Shown here: piece by piece, positions 43,916 to 58,608 of the stretch
Layout: each line of letters starts with the position of its first letter
Position numbering within the stretch: position 1 is the stretch's first letter
Translations under genes and position numbers: made by a program
Assembly: GCF_003945595.2 (NCBI RefSeq)
Contig: NW_024104508.1
Location: 124,001 to 188,000, forward strand
Direction of reading: 5' to 3'
Length of the DNA: 64,000 nt
Origin: Pipra filicauda
Taxonomy: Eukaryota > Chordata > Aves > Passeriformes > Pipridae
Notes under the pieces: model-generated
Seen by the model: only the letters and a program-made list of their open reading frames with translations
What the model was told of the DNA's origin: nothing
Databases searched by the model: none

Positions 43916-46900
43916 GGAGATGGAATGTATATAATTAAAAAGTTACAGTTAACTTCCTTTCAGTCATGTCTGTAGGATGATTTTTGGCCTGCTAGGGAAC
44001 TCCAGATGGAAAGAGTAATGAACACAATTTAATACAAATAACAGGAGATCAAAGAAGCACTTTTCTGAGTTGCAGCACACTGAGTTATTTCACACAGTTT
44101 AATGGAGAACTCGGGAATGAATTATTGCATTTTGCTGTTGTCTATATTTTTGTTTATGCAAATCAATTACCTTTAACCTAATTTGTGAAGGACCAGACCT
44201 ATAACCCAATAAAACCATAAAATGTCACTAGGATGGTCGTACAACTGGCTAGCACTTATCCAAAAGGCTATATGTTGTTAACTGCTCATCGGTTTTTTCC
44301 TCTCTTCCCCTCCAGTGCCTCAGGATTTATACCACCAATTAAGACAATAATGAGTGCCCCAGGTTGACCTCCCAGGAGCAAGAATTAATTAAGTGCAGTA
44401 TTTCTTCGTAAAGAATGACACTTTTCCAAACCATTTATGTAGCTGCCCTCCTGCATGGAATCACAATATCACGGAAGACTTTCCAGATTGTTATCCCTCA
44501 ACTGTATGACTGATTTTGGTTTACACTTATAATTCGTGTCTTTGTTTTTATCCGTTGGGTTTTCGGGCAGTGGAAGCAGGGCAACCATTTTCCAAAGACA
44601 ATGTCACAATTTTACTAGGACATATGCGGGATTTTTTTGCACAGAACTACAACAGAAAGACAGCAAACAAAAGCTACTCTAACCAAAGTAGTGGACCTCC
44701 TAGTAAAAACAAACAAAAAATCCCCACCAAGCTATGCCCGTGCAGTGACATGCAGATTCCTGCAGCAGGCAGGACAAGGAAAAGACTCATGTTAGCTACG
44801 CAATTACCATGCTGCAATTACTTGTAGCAGTCCCTCAAATTAACGTCTCCTTTTAGCTGCTGGCAGAGATGGAAACACGCAAAGAGGAAAGGGCAAGCTC
44901 AAACACAAACCTACATGGGAGAAAGAAGGTGTGTGCATGCTCCACGGAAATTCCCCTCACAGGCAGGCTTTGTATCCTCCTCCTCTTCCCCTCCCAGCCT
45001 TCCTCACAAAGGCTTGCAGAGTTCCCGCACAAACTTGGCTCCAGGGTTATTTATCCAAAAAGGCACAGGGACTTTATTTAACTGCCAGGCAATACAAAAA
45101 TCCCTGCATTTCTGCACCATCTGAAATTTATAGAGGCGTTAGTTTCTAACCCGCTATCAGCAACTGAATGTTTACAGCTCAGCTGAAATAATAACGCAAA
45201 CTATGCCACAAATATTTATGCATGCCTACAAGCTGGCTGAAGTGCAATTCCCCTCGCACTAGCAGAGAGATCCGCACAGTTTGTCTGCACAGCCAGCTGT
45301 TCCCTGCTCCCTCCCCAGCTGATCCGGAGCCAACGAAGCTCCCCAGCCTGAGCCTGGTTGGCTGGGTGGGTGACTGTGGGTGCTGGGCCAGTGCCCACCT
45401 GCCAGGTTGGCAAAGAGATGGCTCTGGCCATGCCACAGCACAGCTCCCTCTGGTCTTCAACACCCAGCATGTTTCTATTCTCTTTTTGCTGACCTGGGAG
45501 GAGTTTTAAAACCTGCCTGATCCACGGCAAGCAAGGAAGTTTCTGAGGAGGAATGAAGTGCCATACGAAAACAATGCAGAAAGCAACCTAAAAATACTCA
45601 GAAGAAATAACATGGACATAAACATGCCAAAATAAACCAGATATCTTGAGCATTATGCTTCCTGGTACAGTTTTCAGGCATCTATCTGAATGACTCATCA
45701 ACACAAGTTCATTATCTCCCCATAATCTTTTTTTTGCTCTTAGTTTTGACAGTTGACATCTAAACAAATATGTTGTACCAGACCTCTTGAAATCTGGCAA
45801 GTAATATCTTGTACTTGCTACTTTATGCTACACTCTCATTCCCCTGCATTCGGCAACAAAGAAACTTTGCTAATACAGAACTATCCACTAAAACCCTGCA
45901 AAGCATAGAGTTTGGCGAAACTTGGATGCCTGGAGACTAGAAAACAGAGTTCAAGTAAACACCCAGAAATATGCAAGTCTGGCTCTCTAGTACTGGCAGT
46001 AGTCAAGGAAAATTACCTTTCCACACTGCAGCTGAAACTCATTACCGAAGGCGACAGCAGAGAGATGAGTTGGAGCTGGACCAGCTTGGAAAACCCACCA
46101 TTTTTAAGTGAGATGGTGGCCACACCACTCTGCCCAGTTTCTGTGCAAAATACCCACAGTCAAAATGGTCTCAAAAACATGAGAAAGCAGGCTGAGAAAG
46201 GTGGATGAAATGCAGTCTGTGCCAGTGCAAGGGATTAGCAACTGCAGAAACAGAGCCAGAGAAATCAACTGACTAGTTCCTCCAAGCAATAAGGACTCTT
46301 ACGGTAACACTAATTGAAGAGATGTATCTTGTTGCAAACACCAACACAAATCACACTGAGATGCTGAAAAAGCATCACAGCTTTCAGGACAAATGCAGGA
46401 CTGCATCCACCTTGCCCAGTGTTGGCCACCGCTGATCATTCAGCCAAGCTGTAGGGAAGCAAGGGAGAGTCTAGGACTGGGCAGCTTCGACCAGGAGAAA
46501 ACATGACCTTTCAGAGATGAGTGAATGAACTGGAGCTGATTAATCTAACACAGGAAAATCTTAGCAAGATGTTTTCCTGTTTTCTCCCTCCCCTGCCAGA
46601 CTTCAGTCAATGGCCAGATTCAAGCACAGAGCTCATATAATCACATGATGATCAACCTTTCAGTTTACAAAAATCACATGGACGTAGGGTAAGATGAAAG
46701 GTCTTCTTAGTTAGATCACCCATTTGGCTCCTGGGTGCTGTGCTTGCGTCTATCCTGTTCACTTAACACTCTCTTTTCTTTCCTTTCAAAAAAATGCCTA
46801 GTTTTCACTTTTGTGTCTGTACACGTAATAGTCACTGGGCATCACTATGGATGAATGTGGACTGGGTAAGACCCTTTGCAGCAGCATCTGAGAAATGCCT

Positions 46901-49900
46901 TGATCCTCTGATCAAAAAAAAAAGGTAAAAAAGTGGTAGTGCTTATTAATTTAAAAAATGACGAGTTGCAGAGCTCTCTCTTAAATGGTTTGCTTATATC
47001 TTCCTAAATCTGGAGTGCTGCCATTCTTTTGGACCAGCAGAAAGCATGTGAAGATGACAGTGTGCACTGAAGCAAGGACCTAATAAGTTACAAATATATT
47101 TAGCACAGATGTACAGGGCTCCAAAGTAAGGCAAGCACTCTAGAGGCAGGGAAGACCTCTCCTCTGTTTGGAAGATTCATCTGGAGAGCAGCCAGCCAGG
47201 CCACTCGTGGGAGGAGTGAACAGTAGTCCATTGGAGTAGCTGCACCACGGCTATAAATCTCTGCTTTCCCTGTTAAGCGCCTGGGAGGAGGGAGAGGGAA
47301 CCAGCCACAGCTGACAGTAATGGGTCCCATTAAATTGTCACTTTTAAAGAGACTCTAAAACGAGAACAAACTTGCTTCGTAAGCTTTTGATCAGTTTCCC
47401 TGACACCAGGCAATGGCAGACCCTGCTCACGTGCAGTGGCTGGGGGCTGCTGGCTCTCCCCTCCAGCACTAAGTTTAAAATAGTGAAATCACTGACTGCA
47501 ATTACAGCTAGCCAAATCTACATTTTTTGGCACTACTTGTAACTGCATCTCACCTTGTAATTTACGTATCCGTTATTCTGGACAGGGGAGCCAGAAACAA
47601 TATACCTTTTCCCCCTAAAATGTAGGTATTATGATCCAGTTTTTATTGCATAGTAACTTTTCCCACTAAAATATATTAAATGAGAAATTTTAAGCATGAC
47701 CACATGAAATCATAAGGGACTTTATACACAAAAATGTCTTTCTACCTCTCATCTGTCTTCTGAATTGAGTTGTGGAAATTGTGGGGACTCCTATATATTA
47801 CCAAAAGGAAGACTAATTTATGAATAGGGACCTTGAATATTCGGCAAACCAGCTGCAGCAGCATACCAGTTAAACAGCTTCTATGCCAACATACCAAAAC
47901 TACCAATTACAGAATTGGATGCATGGCTTCTTTAACACTACAAGTTTTCCTAACTGGAGTGCTGAGGTGCACAGGTGTCACACCTAGAGACGTCTCCTGT
48001 ATATGGAAGTCAATACTAACTCTGATTTAACACTGCTCTGAAACAATCAGAATATTATAAAACAGAAATAAGGACACAACATGTATGTCATTTACATGAT
48101 TCTCAAGAAACAAGGCATTTCATACTTAAAGACTATAGCAAAATCCAGATACAAAGAGGGAAAGATAGGCACACGGCTATAATCTCAACCTTGGGAGTTT
48201 CTGGTCTTTGGAATGGTTACTCAAGACTGAGAGAGTCTGTTTTGTTTTACAGAGTGAAGGAAAAAAAGAATGTACATAATAAAATTGGAGCAAGAATCTC
48301 TAAATCTGACTCCACTGGAAATACTGAATCTTGGAAAATTACATCCAGTTGTCTTTCCTCCTACAGCACAGACGAAGAGTAGCTCTGCAAATCAGAACAG
48401 CCCTGGGATTCATGCTGCAAATTCAATTGCCCTCCATTTCCAGAAGAATCTAAAGCAAATACCCCTTTAGGAAATTTCCTCAAAGGAACACTTCCTTTGG
48501 GATTAGAAAGAACCTCTGTTTCCATTATCAGGTCAGTCAGTAAGTGCAGATGGCAATGGAAGGCCACTTTCCAAGGCCAAAGTATTTCTGCAAATTGGGA
48601 AACTGACCGTTTATGAACCAGGTGATGGTTTACAATAGCCAGAAATTATAGATAGGTGTATCTTTCAAAATAAATTCAAAATATGTAGCAAACAAAGAGC
48701 ATTTGAATATCTACTTAACATATAAGTGAAGAGAATTAAAAAATGGTTAATTCTGTTTTGTACCATTATGAAACCCCTTAATTTTGGATCTTCTCTAAGA
48801 TGTGCCAATCAGCAAATCTTTAAATACTTGCTAAGAAAAACACAAACTACAATTTAAAAATATGCTTAAAGCAAGCAGAGCACTGACCCCAACCATCTCA
48901 CCAGCATCAGTCACACTCAGCTAGAACCACATCTGGCAAAATATTCTACTCTTCTTTCTTCCAGGGAAAACAGTGCACTTTCTTTAGGGGTCCAACAAGC
49001 TACCCTAAATCTAAATTCAACAAATCAATTGCTTGTATATCCTCCTCTATCAATTTCTCATCAACCACTTTCTTTTTTAAAAGTTCCACAGTTAAAAAAT
49101 GAAAGCCAGTTCATTGTAATTTTACACATCTGTAATTGCTGTTCAGTACACATAAATATGGTCCAGTATAAAAAAAATAGGTAGGCTAGTACTGTTAACA
49201 GAAAATCCAAGAGTATTTAATTTCTGAGATGTTTACTCAGATATCCCTATTTCCTTATCTGCTAAATTACCTCTGCAGACAGTACTTTTAAAGACCATAT
49301 TATAAAATGTTGCATTAAACATGGTGGAAAGCTGCATTTTTTTACTACACTTGTACAACTTTCTGGGTGTGCTCAGGACGGCTTGTACTACACATCTATA
49401 ATCAAAGGCCATATGTGGTCCTTAAAATAATGAAGAGGTATGAAATAGATTGACAACATGAGAACAAAATAAATGGGGTTTCCCTTTATCCATACTTAAG
49501 AAGAAAACTGAAAACGTAAAACCCATTAGAACCTACTTACAGGAAAATAAAAACACACTCCACATCCACTGCATGCCAACCAGGGGACTACTCAGCAGGC
49601 AAGTGTACCAGCCTGAATCACAGCCCACCTGCTTCTGGCATCTCTGGTCAGTACAACATGACATGAGTTGCAGAGACAGCACTTTCACACGTGCATATAA
49701 TTTACTTAATTCTGTTGAAGCTGTTGTAAGCCACCCCCACATTATGATCAGGTGTGAGCCTCAGCTCTCTCATTCATCTGCCAATAGGCCACGACAACTA
49801 TGGGCAGGTGAAAGTTGGATAGAAATGTGACAAACACACCTACAATGACTCTTCATTATTTACCTTTGTGTGAGAAACCATGATTCAACTCCAATAACGA

Positions 49901-51730
49901 CAGGTACATACACATGTAAATTTGAAGTTTCTTCCTTTTATGGTATGTATTCTCAGGTAGAGGAAGGCGTAGACACTGCCAGAAGAGTAAGACTCAACAA
50001 TTTTATTTTACTACTAATAATGAAAAACCTGTAGTTGTTATGGAATGGTTAGTGGCCAAAGATCCTGAAAAGATAAGCAAGGTTAGCAGGCTACATTTAT
50101 ATTAGGAAATGCTCTTGGGAACAGTCACAGGCACTATGGCTTGCTGATGTACCATGGGAAAATCCACATCTACCTTAGTTAACTCCTTTGGCCCCTGAAA
50201 TGGGATGGCTGCATCCAAACTGTAGAGGAGGTGGTTGCTTGCAGGAGGAACACTAGTTGGTACAGCCAGAAACCTTCCAGGTACGTGGCACAACAAAGCT
50301 ACGCCCGAAAACACACCAGAGTGTAAGAGTCTGACACTGCTGTTCTTTTTTGAGAAAGTCTTCACTGACAGTATTGGGAATTTTACAAAACAAAGGAGTG
50401 CAAGATTTAAGACAAACAATTATATGTCATATTTGACAGTTCATGGAAAATAAGAGAGTAGTTTCCAGCTCCTGTTTCCGCAGGCCCTTAGCCTTTGTGC
50501 TCACAAATAACTGTATCGGCATGGTTAGCGGGGTTAAAAAGCTAATTTGGGACAAGCTCTGTGCTTCTATAGTACCCACATCGCTGCCAGAAAAAAAATT
50601 ACAGTAATTAGTAAAAAACAACTACTCTCATAGCTTAAGACAAACCCCTGGCCTATGACCAGGCAAGAGGCAGGATGAGAGGAAGATTAGCTGTGGATGT
50701 ATGTGCTATACCCCCATACGGACACTGCTGCTCTTAACCCACAACCTGAGCCCAAAGCACTGGAAAGCAAATATGGCAGTCAAACGTACAACATAATTTA
50801 CATTTTTGTTATCTATCATGGTTGGCAAGTAATTTTTTTTTCATTCATGGCATTTACACAACACAGAAAGAGATTTTAATAAACTTGGTAAGCTAAAATT
50901 TTTGTTCCTGATCCCATCTATTTCGTCATGCTTGATTGCTTTCAGCAAGCTTCCAGTAAATTTATGCTTCCCCATCTTCAAAATTTTGAAACAAATTCAA
51001 GATCTGTCAAAAGTTTATCTTCCAAACAAATAATAAAAAAAAAATTAAGAACTTACTGAAACAGATACCAGCTTTTCACAAGGCACCTGGCGTTCCCTGG
51101 GTTTGTTATTTGAAAAACTAAAATTTCAAAGATGGCATTAAAACAATCAGGTGTCCTCCGCTAGCATAAATATATAAAAATTCCAGGTTTTCAGTACTAC
51201 ATTTAAAGCACTTGCAACTCATTTAGTGTCTTTCTGTATACTGCACTGCTTTCTGCAAATGAATGACTCGTTATGTTGCTGTGCTGTGAAGTGCTTACAG
51301 TTTAAGATCAGATGATACTAATAGTATGCAGAAATGTATCTCAAAATACATTTTTCACCTTCTAAAAAAAGTATTGTTGATTTAACTGAAACTGGGAGCA
51401 ATTTTCTGTGATTCAAGGAATTTTTCATAGCTGTGCATGGATGACAGCGTACATCTCTACTGCTGGCACTGTCACTAATACAGCTTAAATGGAGACGAAT
51501 ACAGCTTGATCATTCAAGCTGATCTGTATTTTTCTTTGAACCAACAGAAGCTTTTACAATTGCATTGCTGCAAACAATATTACTTCTTTCCCTGATACAA
51601 ATCATACTGTTGCACCTATTTTAAAGCTTACATTTCTTACTTTCTCTTTCAGTTGTAGGTGATTAAAACGTGCCAGGAAAACAAAGCTGAACAAATGCAT
51701 GGAATGTTAGTTAGCTGGTTTTATGAAGTG

Positions 51731-51757
51731 TTTTTTTTTTTTTTTTTTTTTTTTTTT
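51731..51757. repeat. T27 homopolymer
   Basis: This is the longest homopolymer in the window: 27 uninterrupted T on the plus strand, hence A27 on the strand RARB is read from. It could be the tail of a minus-strand retroposed copy, but nothing recognisable lies next to it, so it is listed as a simple repeat only. Confidence 0.9.
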
Positions 51758-52089
51758 ACTGCTAAGTAGCTGAGAAAATTCTGTGTCTGGATTCTTAATT
51801 CCCAGTAAAGGGGCATAAATACAGGCTTAAATATAATTATATTATAGCTAGAAGCTAACATGTGCAAGAGTGGTGTTATCAAAAAGAACTGCTGCTTAAG
51901 ATCCCTCCACAATCCCAAAACTGCCTAAGAAAATGCAAATCTGTTCTCACATGATGTAAGAGATGTTATTAAAAGGAAAAAGGCATCTGTCCCAAAGGAC
52001 ACTGTTCCATAAAGGGAACTTTGCTATGACAATCCATAAAATATTTTAGGTCTCTCAGCAACATTGCTCGCAGACCAAAGCATAATATC

Positions 52090-52140
52090 ACAGAATCATA
52101 ATATCATTTAGGTTGGAAATAATATCCTTGTCATCAAACT
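52090..52140 (-). mobile_element. CR1-like 3'-end scrap
   Basis: The plus strand reads ACAGAATCATAATATCATTT then AGGTTGGAAATAATATCC. This resembles the reverse complement of the CR1 3' terminus (terminal ATTCTATGATTCT repeats, then TTCCAACCT). The usual continuation into the CR1 body is not recognisable after about 52140. The fragment is therefore either very short or badly decayed, and the call rests on about 50 bases. Confidence 0.6.
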
Positions 52141-53440
52141 TCAAACAAATAAACAAAATGAAAGCCAGTTCCTCTCTCTCTGTCAGTAGCATTTTGTAAA
52201 TCAGTTGTTGACCAGCGCTGACCAGGAATTCATGGCCTGCAACAGGGAAAGCCCAACTCTCTCAGTGTCCAAAAGGACATAACCATGGGGGACATCATCT
52301 CAGAGAATATTAACACAGCTGTGCTTGGGCACCTAACCCAAAGGCTCATGGGGACGGGCTGCTCTGGAGGGTGACCCAGAGCAGATCTGGTTTAGATGCT
52401 CTGAATCAGCCATCAGAGGAGCTTCTCTCTCTCCACAGATTGAGAAACTCCAGACTTCAAAGTTAGGCAACTAATTTTGGGCCTCAAGCTGAGTGGTGGG
52501 ACTGCCTGACACTGCATCTGTAAGCAAGTAAGTTAAACCTATAACAAAATGACAGTTTTTGTCCCAAGCTTAACACCCATGTGGATCAGCAAATTTGGAC
52601 AAAGCAAAAATTGTTGTCATTTTCTCTCTTTTCTTCTCCTATGTGTATCTTAGCTTTTCTGAGGAGTCAGTCCCACAAAATTACAGACCTAAATTTCACA
52701 GTTTATATCAATGCCCTTTTTTCCATAATGCTTAAAGTCTTTGCAACAGAGAAATTATATATTTGAGTCAGGAAGATGTCAAACAAATAAACATATTTCC
52801 ATAGCTGAAAAGCTTTGAAAATATATTAAATGTGGCTACCCTTTTAATTTAATGATCCTACATTAGATGCGATCTTATATGAAAACTCTGATGGAAGGAA
52901 AGCTATTCTTATTTTATGATAAAAGCCAACCTGGGATCACTCAGTATTGAAGTAGATTTATCTACATTTTTGTCTGTTACCATCAATAACAGACAGAGAG
53001 GCATCTTCATCATTTAGACAAAACTGCTGGACCGTAAACCCACCCTCTTATATGCTGCGCTGTCTTCTCCAATGAAACTGCTTTAGGCATCTTTGCTGCC
53101 CACCAAATTCAAGCCAGTAATCCAGGCAGGACTGTCAGCAAAGGAATGCTGTCTTTTAAATGCCCAGAACAAGAGACAAGGCTTTCAGAGACAGCTGAAG
53201 CTGCCAGAACACCAGCTTCTCCTCCTCACCCACACAATCATGGCATTGTGTAGGGAATCCAGCCCACTACTCTCAGTCTCCCTTTCTGCAAACCCGGCTA
53301 CACGAGTCAAGTCAGGACCAAAGAGCTGAGTTTTTGGTGACAACCAGCCCTATAACCACTTGTACCAGCTGGATAAATCCAAACTGCTCATTTTCTACGG
53401 AATTTGTTTGCATGCTATCTAGCAACACCCAGAGACTGGC

Positions 53441-53454
53441 AAAAAAAAAAAAAA
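53441..53454. repeat. A14 homopolymer
   Basis: This is a plain A run just upstream (plus strand) of the purine-rich block. No retroposon body was recognised. Confidence 0.85.
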
Positions 53455-53949
53455 GATCTCAGAAGCCTGTAACTGAGGTCATGAAACACACAAGTAGATT
53501 CCAAAACCCACCTCTGAAATGCCACACAGTTTACAAAATGGAAAAGTTGTAAATAAGCTGAATGTTGTCAATGTACTGTTTTACACATAAAAAGATGGAC
53601 TGGCTCTGAAATTTTTCTTACAAAATACAAATACACTGTGAAGATCAGTTTGGTTTTGAAACTCTAATATGTACACAAAGCCAACGACAGGCTATGAAGA
53701 ACATACACTTTTGCAGTGTAACATCCAGAAATAAACACAAAGCCACACTTTTTAGAATTTATTTAAACCAGTTTAAAACTTCTATTGTGGTTCATAAGTG
53801 CCTATTGTGAAATACTCCACCCTCTAAAAACCTTACATGATTAGTATGTCAACACAAGCCACAGAACAGTCTAGTATGGCACAGTACTGAAGACTGTTAA
53901 TTAATAAGACAGCAGAATCACTGAAGTACTTGGCAATGGAGGTTGTTCA

Positions 53950-55150
53950 CAGGTACCTGAAAATATAAGGTCCAAGGATGACAGCGTGTGGGAAAGAGGA
54001 AGGGAGGACAGAAGAAAGGACCAATCTAATCCCATGTGAGAAGACCACAGCAAGAGTTTGACAATGAAGGCAGTCAAAGCCAGATTTTCAGATTTTGGAG
54101 GAAAAATGACAACAGGTCATGTAAATTAGAATACTGCAGATCAGAAATTATGTCATCATGACATGATGTCTGAAAGAACTCCATGCCATGACATTACAGT
54201 TGGTCATGTCACAAAAAGAGGACGGAAAGTTCTGTCTTTGTGAACTCTGTGTCCAAGGTAACAGTGAGGTGAGCAAGATAACATATCAGGGAAAGACAGA
54301 AGGAGAGAAGTCAGAGATAGGGATGCTTTGGAAGTCATCCATGGGTTGGTGACAGTTGAGGGAAGACAAATTTTACAGAGCAGAGTTTCCCAAATTGAAC
54401 GTCACAAGGTCACAGTCACCATCCACAGCTCTCCAAGGGCTCCTGGCTGGATTAAGAATACACCTGTTATGACCAGAATATTGCCATGATATCCCCCATT
54501 CTTCTACCATAAAACAGGTCAGTAACTGATGCTTTTTGAGACAGAAAACCAAAGAACTGAACCTCAGGGAACAGCATCAGAAATGGATAAAAAGCCAATT
54601 AAGTAAGAGACACTGAATAATCAGTAAGCAGGATGAGAATCTAAAGAGTCTCAAAAGCCAGGAAAAAGAAATCCCAATGAATCAAAGGCAGTCATCAACC
54701 CAAAACCTGGAGGACAGAAAACTGTCCCTTGCACTAGATGAAGACTGCTAATGATCAGTGTGGCAGCAGCTTCACCAGAGCTCAAAGGAGAAAGGCAAAG
54801 GAGAAGGAAACAGAGATGGAACTAGAAGAAAACCAAGGGAAAGCCAACAGAGAAAACAAAAGAACAGAGCCCTAATTAGATAAATATGATATGAGCAGAG
54901 TTTTCCATTTGTGCTTCCCTTGAGAAAGAAGACTGCCAGGAGTTCGAAGCGAAAGGTAAATGAGTCAGAAAAGACTTGAGAAAAGGACCTCAAAACAGAG
55001 GGACGTGCAAATGCAGGAGGAAAAATGAGTGAATTTAAGGTTTAATATCACAGAACAGAGACTGCAAATCACGTGAAGAAAGAAACAGGGAAAATAGGAA
55101 TGAAGAAGGAGAAAATTGCTACAAGGTCAGATGAAAAGAGAAAGAAAGGG
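53950..55150. repeat. Purine-rich (plus strand) low-complexity block
   Basis: Over about 1.2 kb the plus strand is markedly A/G-rich, with recurrent GAAAG, AGGAG, AGAGAA and GGAAAA words. In the RARB transcript this becomes a pyrimidine-rich stretch. No unit length, coding frame or known transposon was recognised. It may be an expanded purine tract or an old unrecognised repeat. Confidence 0.5.
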
Positions 55151-57868
55151 ATTAACTGATATTTTAGTCTAGCTTCTTATGGAATGAGGTTTGTCCAACC
55201 CGGCCATAAGTGAGGCTCCCTCTCCCCATCCCCACAGCTTCTGAACACACTGGTCAGCTTCAGTAAAACTCCAAATCTTGAAGAAAATAGAGCTCTTTGA
55301 AATTCCATGGAGATGTGTCTTCAGGGTAAAGGGGAATTAAATTTGAGTTTCCTAACTACACAAAAGGTTGTAATACAAATTCTTCCTTATTATTACTCCC
55401 CCGGTTCATCAGAGAATCAGCATGAAACTGCAGCTCCATACCGAGCAGAGCCTTCAGTGAAAGACAGACTCTCTAATAAACTTGGGTTAAACAACTGAAA
55501 GGCAGAGATCCATAGGAGACAAGGCTTCCCCAGCACTAGTGCTAAATGCTCAGTGCTTACTGAAACTTGTAAAGCAACTGGTTAAATTTTTGTATGAAGG
55601 TTGCAGAGAAAGAGATGCACGAAGAACTGGCACCAGGAACACAGGGTAAAAAGCAGATCAAGAACAGGCAGGAGCCTAGATGGTTAGAAATCGGAAGTAC
55701 AAGGTAGCAATTTTCTTATCATACAAGACCAAGAACTGACAGTGTGAAAGCAAGTGCAGAGTAAAGATGAAGTAAAAGAAAAATAAACTAAACAGTCAAA
55801 AAGAGCTCAAAAGAAAAAGGGTAACATTCTTCAGAGAAAGAGTAGAAACTGGCAACACATAGGTTTCTGAGGTGGTGTCTGGTGTTGCAATCACATACTG
55901 CTGTCTGCTGACATCCAGCTCACTACTTCTGTTGACCTGAAAGCTCAGACAACTTTGAGCAACAAATGTAGCACTTAACTGTCCACCAAAGGGACCACTG
56001 GTTGATTCAGCAGTCTCATCATGTTCTTGCCAGTTTCTGGCACTCGCTAAGGAAATTGATTCAATCTGTGGAAGAGATTCCATAAAATCCTAGTCCAACC
56101 TGCTGAAGAGCTAGCATCAACAAACCCAAATATTATCAGTCTGCGGCAGCCAAGTTACTGCTTTGGAATCCTGTTATTTCTCACAGACTGACAGGTTTTG
56201 TATGTAACTAATGTTTTTTTCTTCTTCTTCTTTTAGCAGCCAGCTATCATTAAATGCTGAATTACACCATCTTGCAAATTAGCAAATAAGTGAAGATGAT
56301 TTTTTTGTTGTTGTTGAGTAATGGCCAACACATTACAAGATGGATTTCTTCATGTGTTTTGACAAGTGTGATCTTGCTTTAATTATTTATGAAAATGCTT
56401 TGCAGTATGCCAATACAGGTCTTACAGTATATTTTTGCATATTTTTCAAAAATAATGAACTCTTAGGAACACGTGACCTTTCTGCCATGGTCTGCAATTA
56501 CACCTCTGCTTAGAGGTAACGTGGGTGAGCAAATGACACCACCATTTGCGTGTTAGCATCTAAGTATGATGAGATTTCCTATTTAATGAAACCAGTTACA
56601 GCATATTCTTATCATAGATCTTCCTAAATGTTGATAGTTTTGTGGCATCTAAAAGAAAAAAATACAGATATGATACCCAAGGCAAACCTCAATACCAGAA
56701 AGAGATTCTAAAACTGAGGTGAAATTAAATAGTTACTTTCACTAATTCAGTATCTACGGTTATAAAATAAGGGGGGGGACCAGATTCCAATCTTTTAATT
56801 TTTTGTCTAATGACACAAACCCAGGACTATTATATTTTATGTCACTACAAGAGCCCAGTAGCATGGAAGAAGTTGAATGCTCAAAGCATAAAGTAAAAAA
56901 GGCTACCTTCACACTATCTGAAAAATATTATAACATTTCATAAAAATAAACCAAATTTGTTAATTTAGTCTAATAACTTTATATGGATATAGCACCTATC
57001 ATATTTTCAGCATGCGTTAGTATCTTCACTGTACTAAACACTACACAACTATTTTAAGCTGAAGGATGAAAATCATAGGTCTTTAATTGTTAAAAAAGAA
57101 CATCGCAGTGGGGTACTCTAACAAAGTTAACTATGAGAGCATCTGCCCTATGATATCTTTTCTTTAGCATTTTTCACACTACCTTCTTCCTCACATGCGT
57201 TCTGTTCACTGTGTGCACGCCTCTAACTATTGCCATACAAGCATTGTTTATCTGACATTGCTTCTCTGATGCCTGACATTGTCTACTTTTGAACTGTGTA
57301 TTTTATTACCACATCCTATGGACAGTCAATTCATGCTCTGACAACCACAGCACTGAGAAGCAGCTAGCAGATGTGCCAGCAATGTAGGCTGACAGATTAA
57401 ATTTTGCAAATACCAACCTCCTAATCCTTAAATTCCCAATTTGATTTGAGATTAGTTAGATAGTTAGAGACTACACCAAAAAATTCCAGAGGATCAGATC
57501 CCGTTCCCAAATTCCAACCCCTGGATACAGAGAGGTAGCAGCAAACAGAAAAGGCTGAGAGCAGCCAAAGGTCGTGTGAGATCTCGGGGAATACCTGACC
57601 TACAGATGGACAGTGAAGAGTCTCAAAGGGTTTTCAGTTTATTCTTTGATTATGTCTACATCTATGATCACATTCTCATGCTAGTCAACACTTAAGGAAG
57701 TCCCTGAAAGACATAATTTGGAAGAAGTTATGAAGGGAAATATTTCCAGGAATGATGGTAATTTATTTGGCTTCACTCATGAATAAGAATTAATTCCCAA
57801 AAGAAACTGTACAGCTGTCTTTGGAGACAATCAAGTCACACCACGCTGCATTGCTTTATCCCTTTCTA

Positions 57869-58087
<219 letters not shown>

Positions 58088-58587
58088 TTATTAATGAAGT
58101 TTGAATAAATTATTACATAAAACTATATTACAAGTATGAAACTGGCCCATATCTTTCTTTGCATAATAAACATTTATCTGTCTTTCCTAGAAACATTTAA
58201 GGGGAACTAAGTAAGGCAAGTAATAACAGGACTACATCGCATAGCTTCAAAGTATATTTTAAAGTACCCAATAATTTAGATATATGGCTTCAATCTCTTA
58301 CTAGGTTCCAAAAATGGACAACTTTGGGCTCACCTTCTGGTTTTAGCCTATTGAATTGCATGGGATCCACGTGCGCATGCTCGATATCAGCCTTCAAAGG
58401 GAAACTGTAGCATGTACCCTTTTAATCAGTACCTAATCTTGGGAGAGCTCTTGTGTCTCCTGCCTTTTTCTACAAAAGGTAACACTTCCAATCTGCAATT
58501 CTGATATAGCAGGATAGCAGCAAGTATCAGGACATACGTAAAGAGTAAGTGTGAGACCTGAAGTGAAAATTACCTGAACAACTTGTC

Positions 58588-58608
58588 TTTTTTTTTTTTT
58601 TTTTTTTT
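58588..58608. repeat. T21 homopolymer
   Basis: A T run lies about 0.5 kb upstream (in transcript sense) of the B-region exon. It reads as A21 in the RARB transcript. Confidence 0.88.

Noticed and set aside
51731..51757. T27 tract read as the poly-A tail of a retroposed gene
   Set aside because: No gene-like or SINE-like body and no target-site duplication was recognised beside it.
56060..56100. ATTCCATAAAATCCTAGTCCAACC as another CR1 fragment
   Set aside because: Only a few words resemble CR1, and the order and flanks do not match a CR1 terminus.
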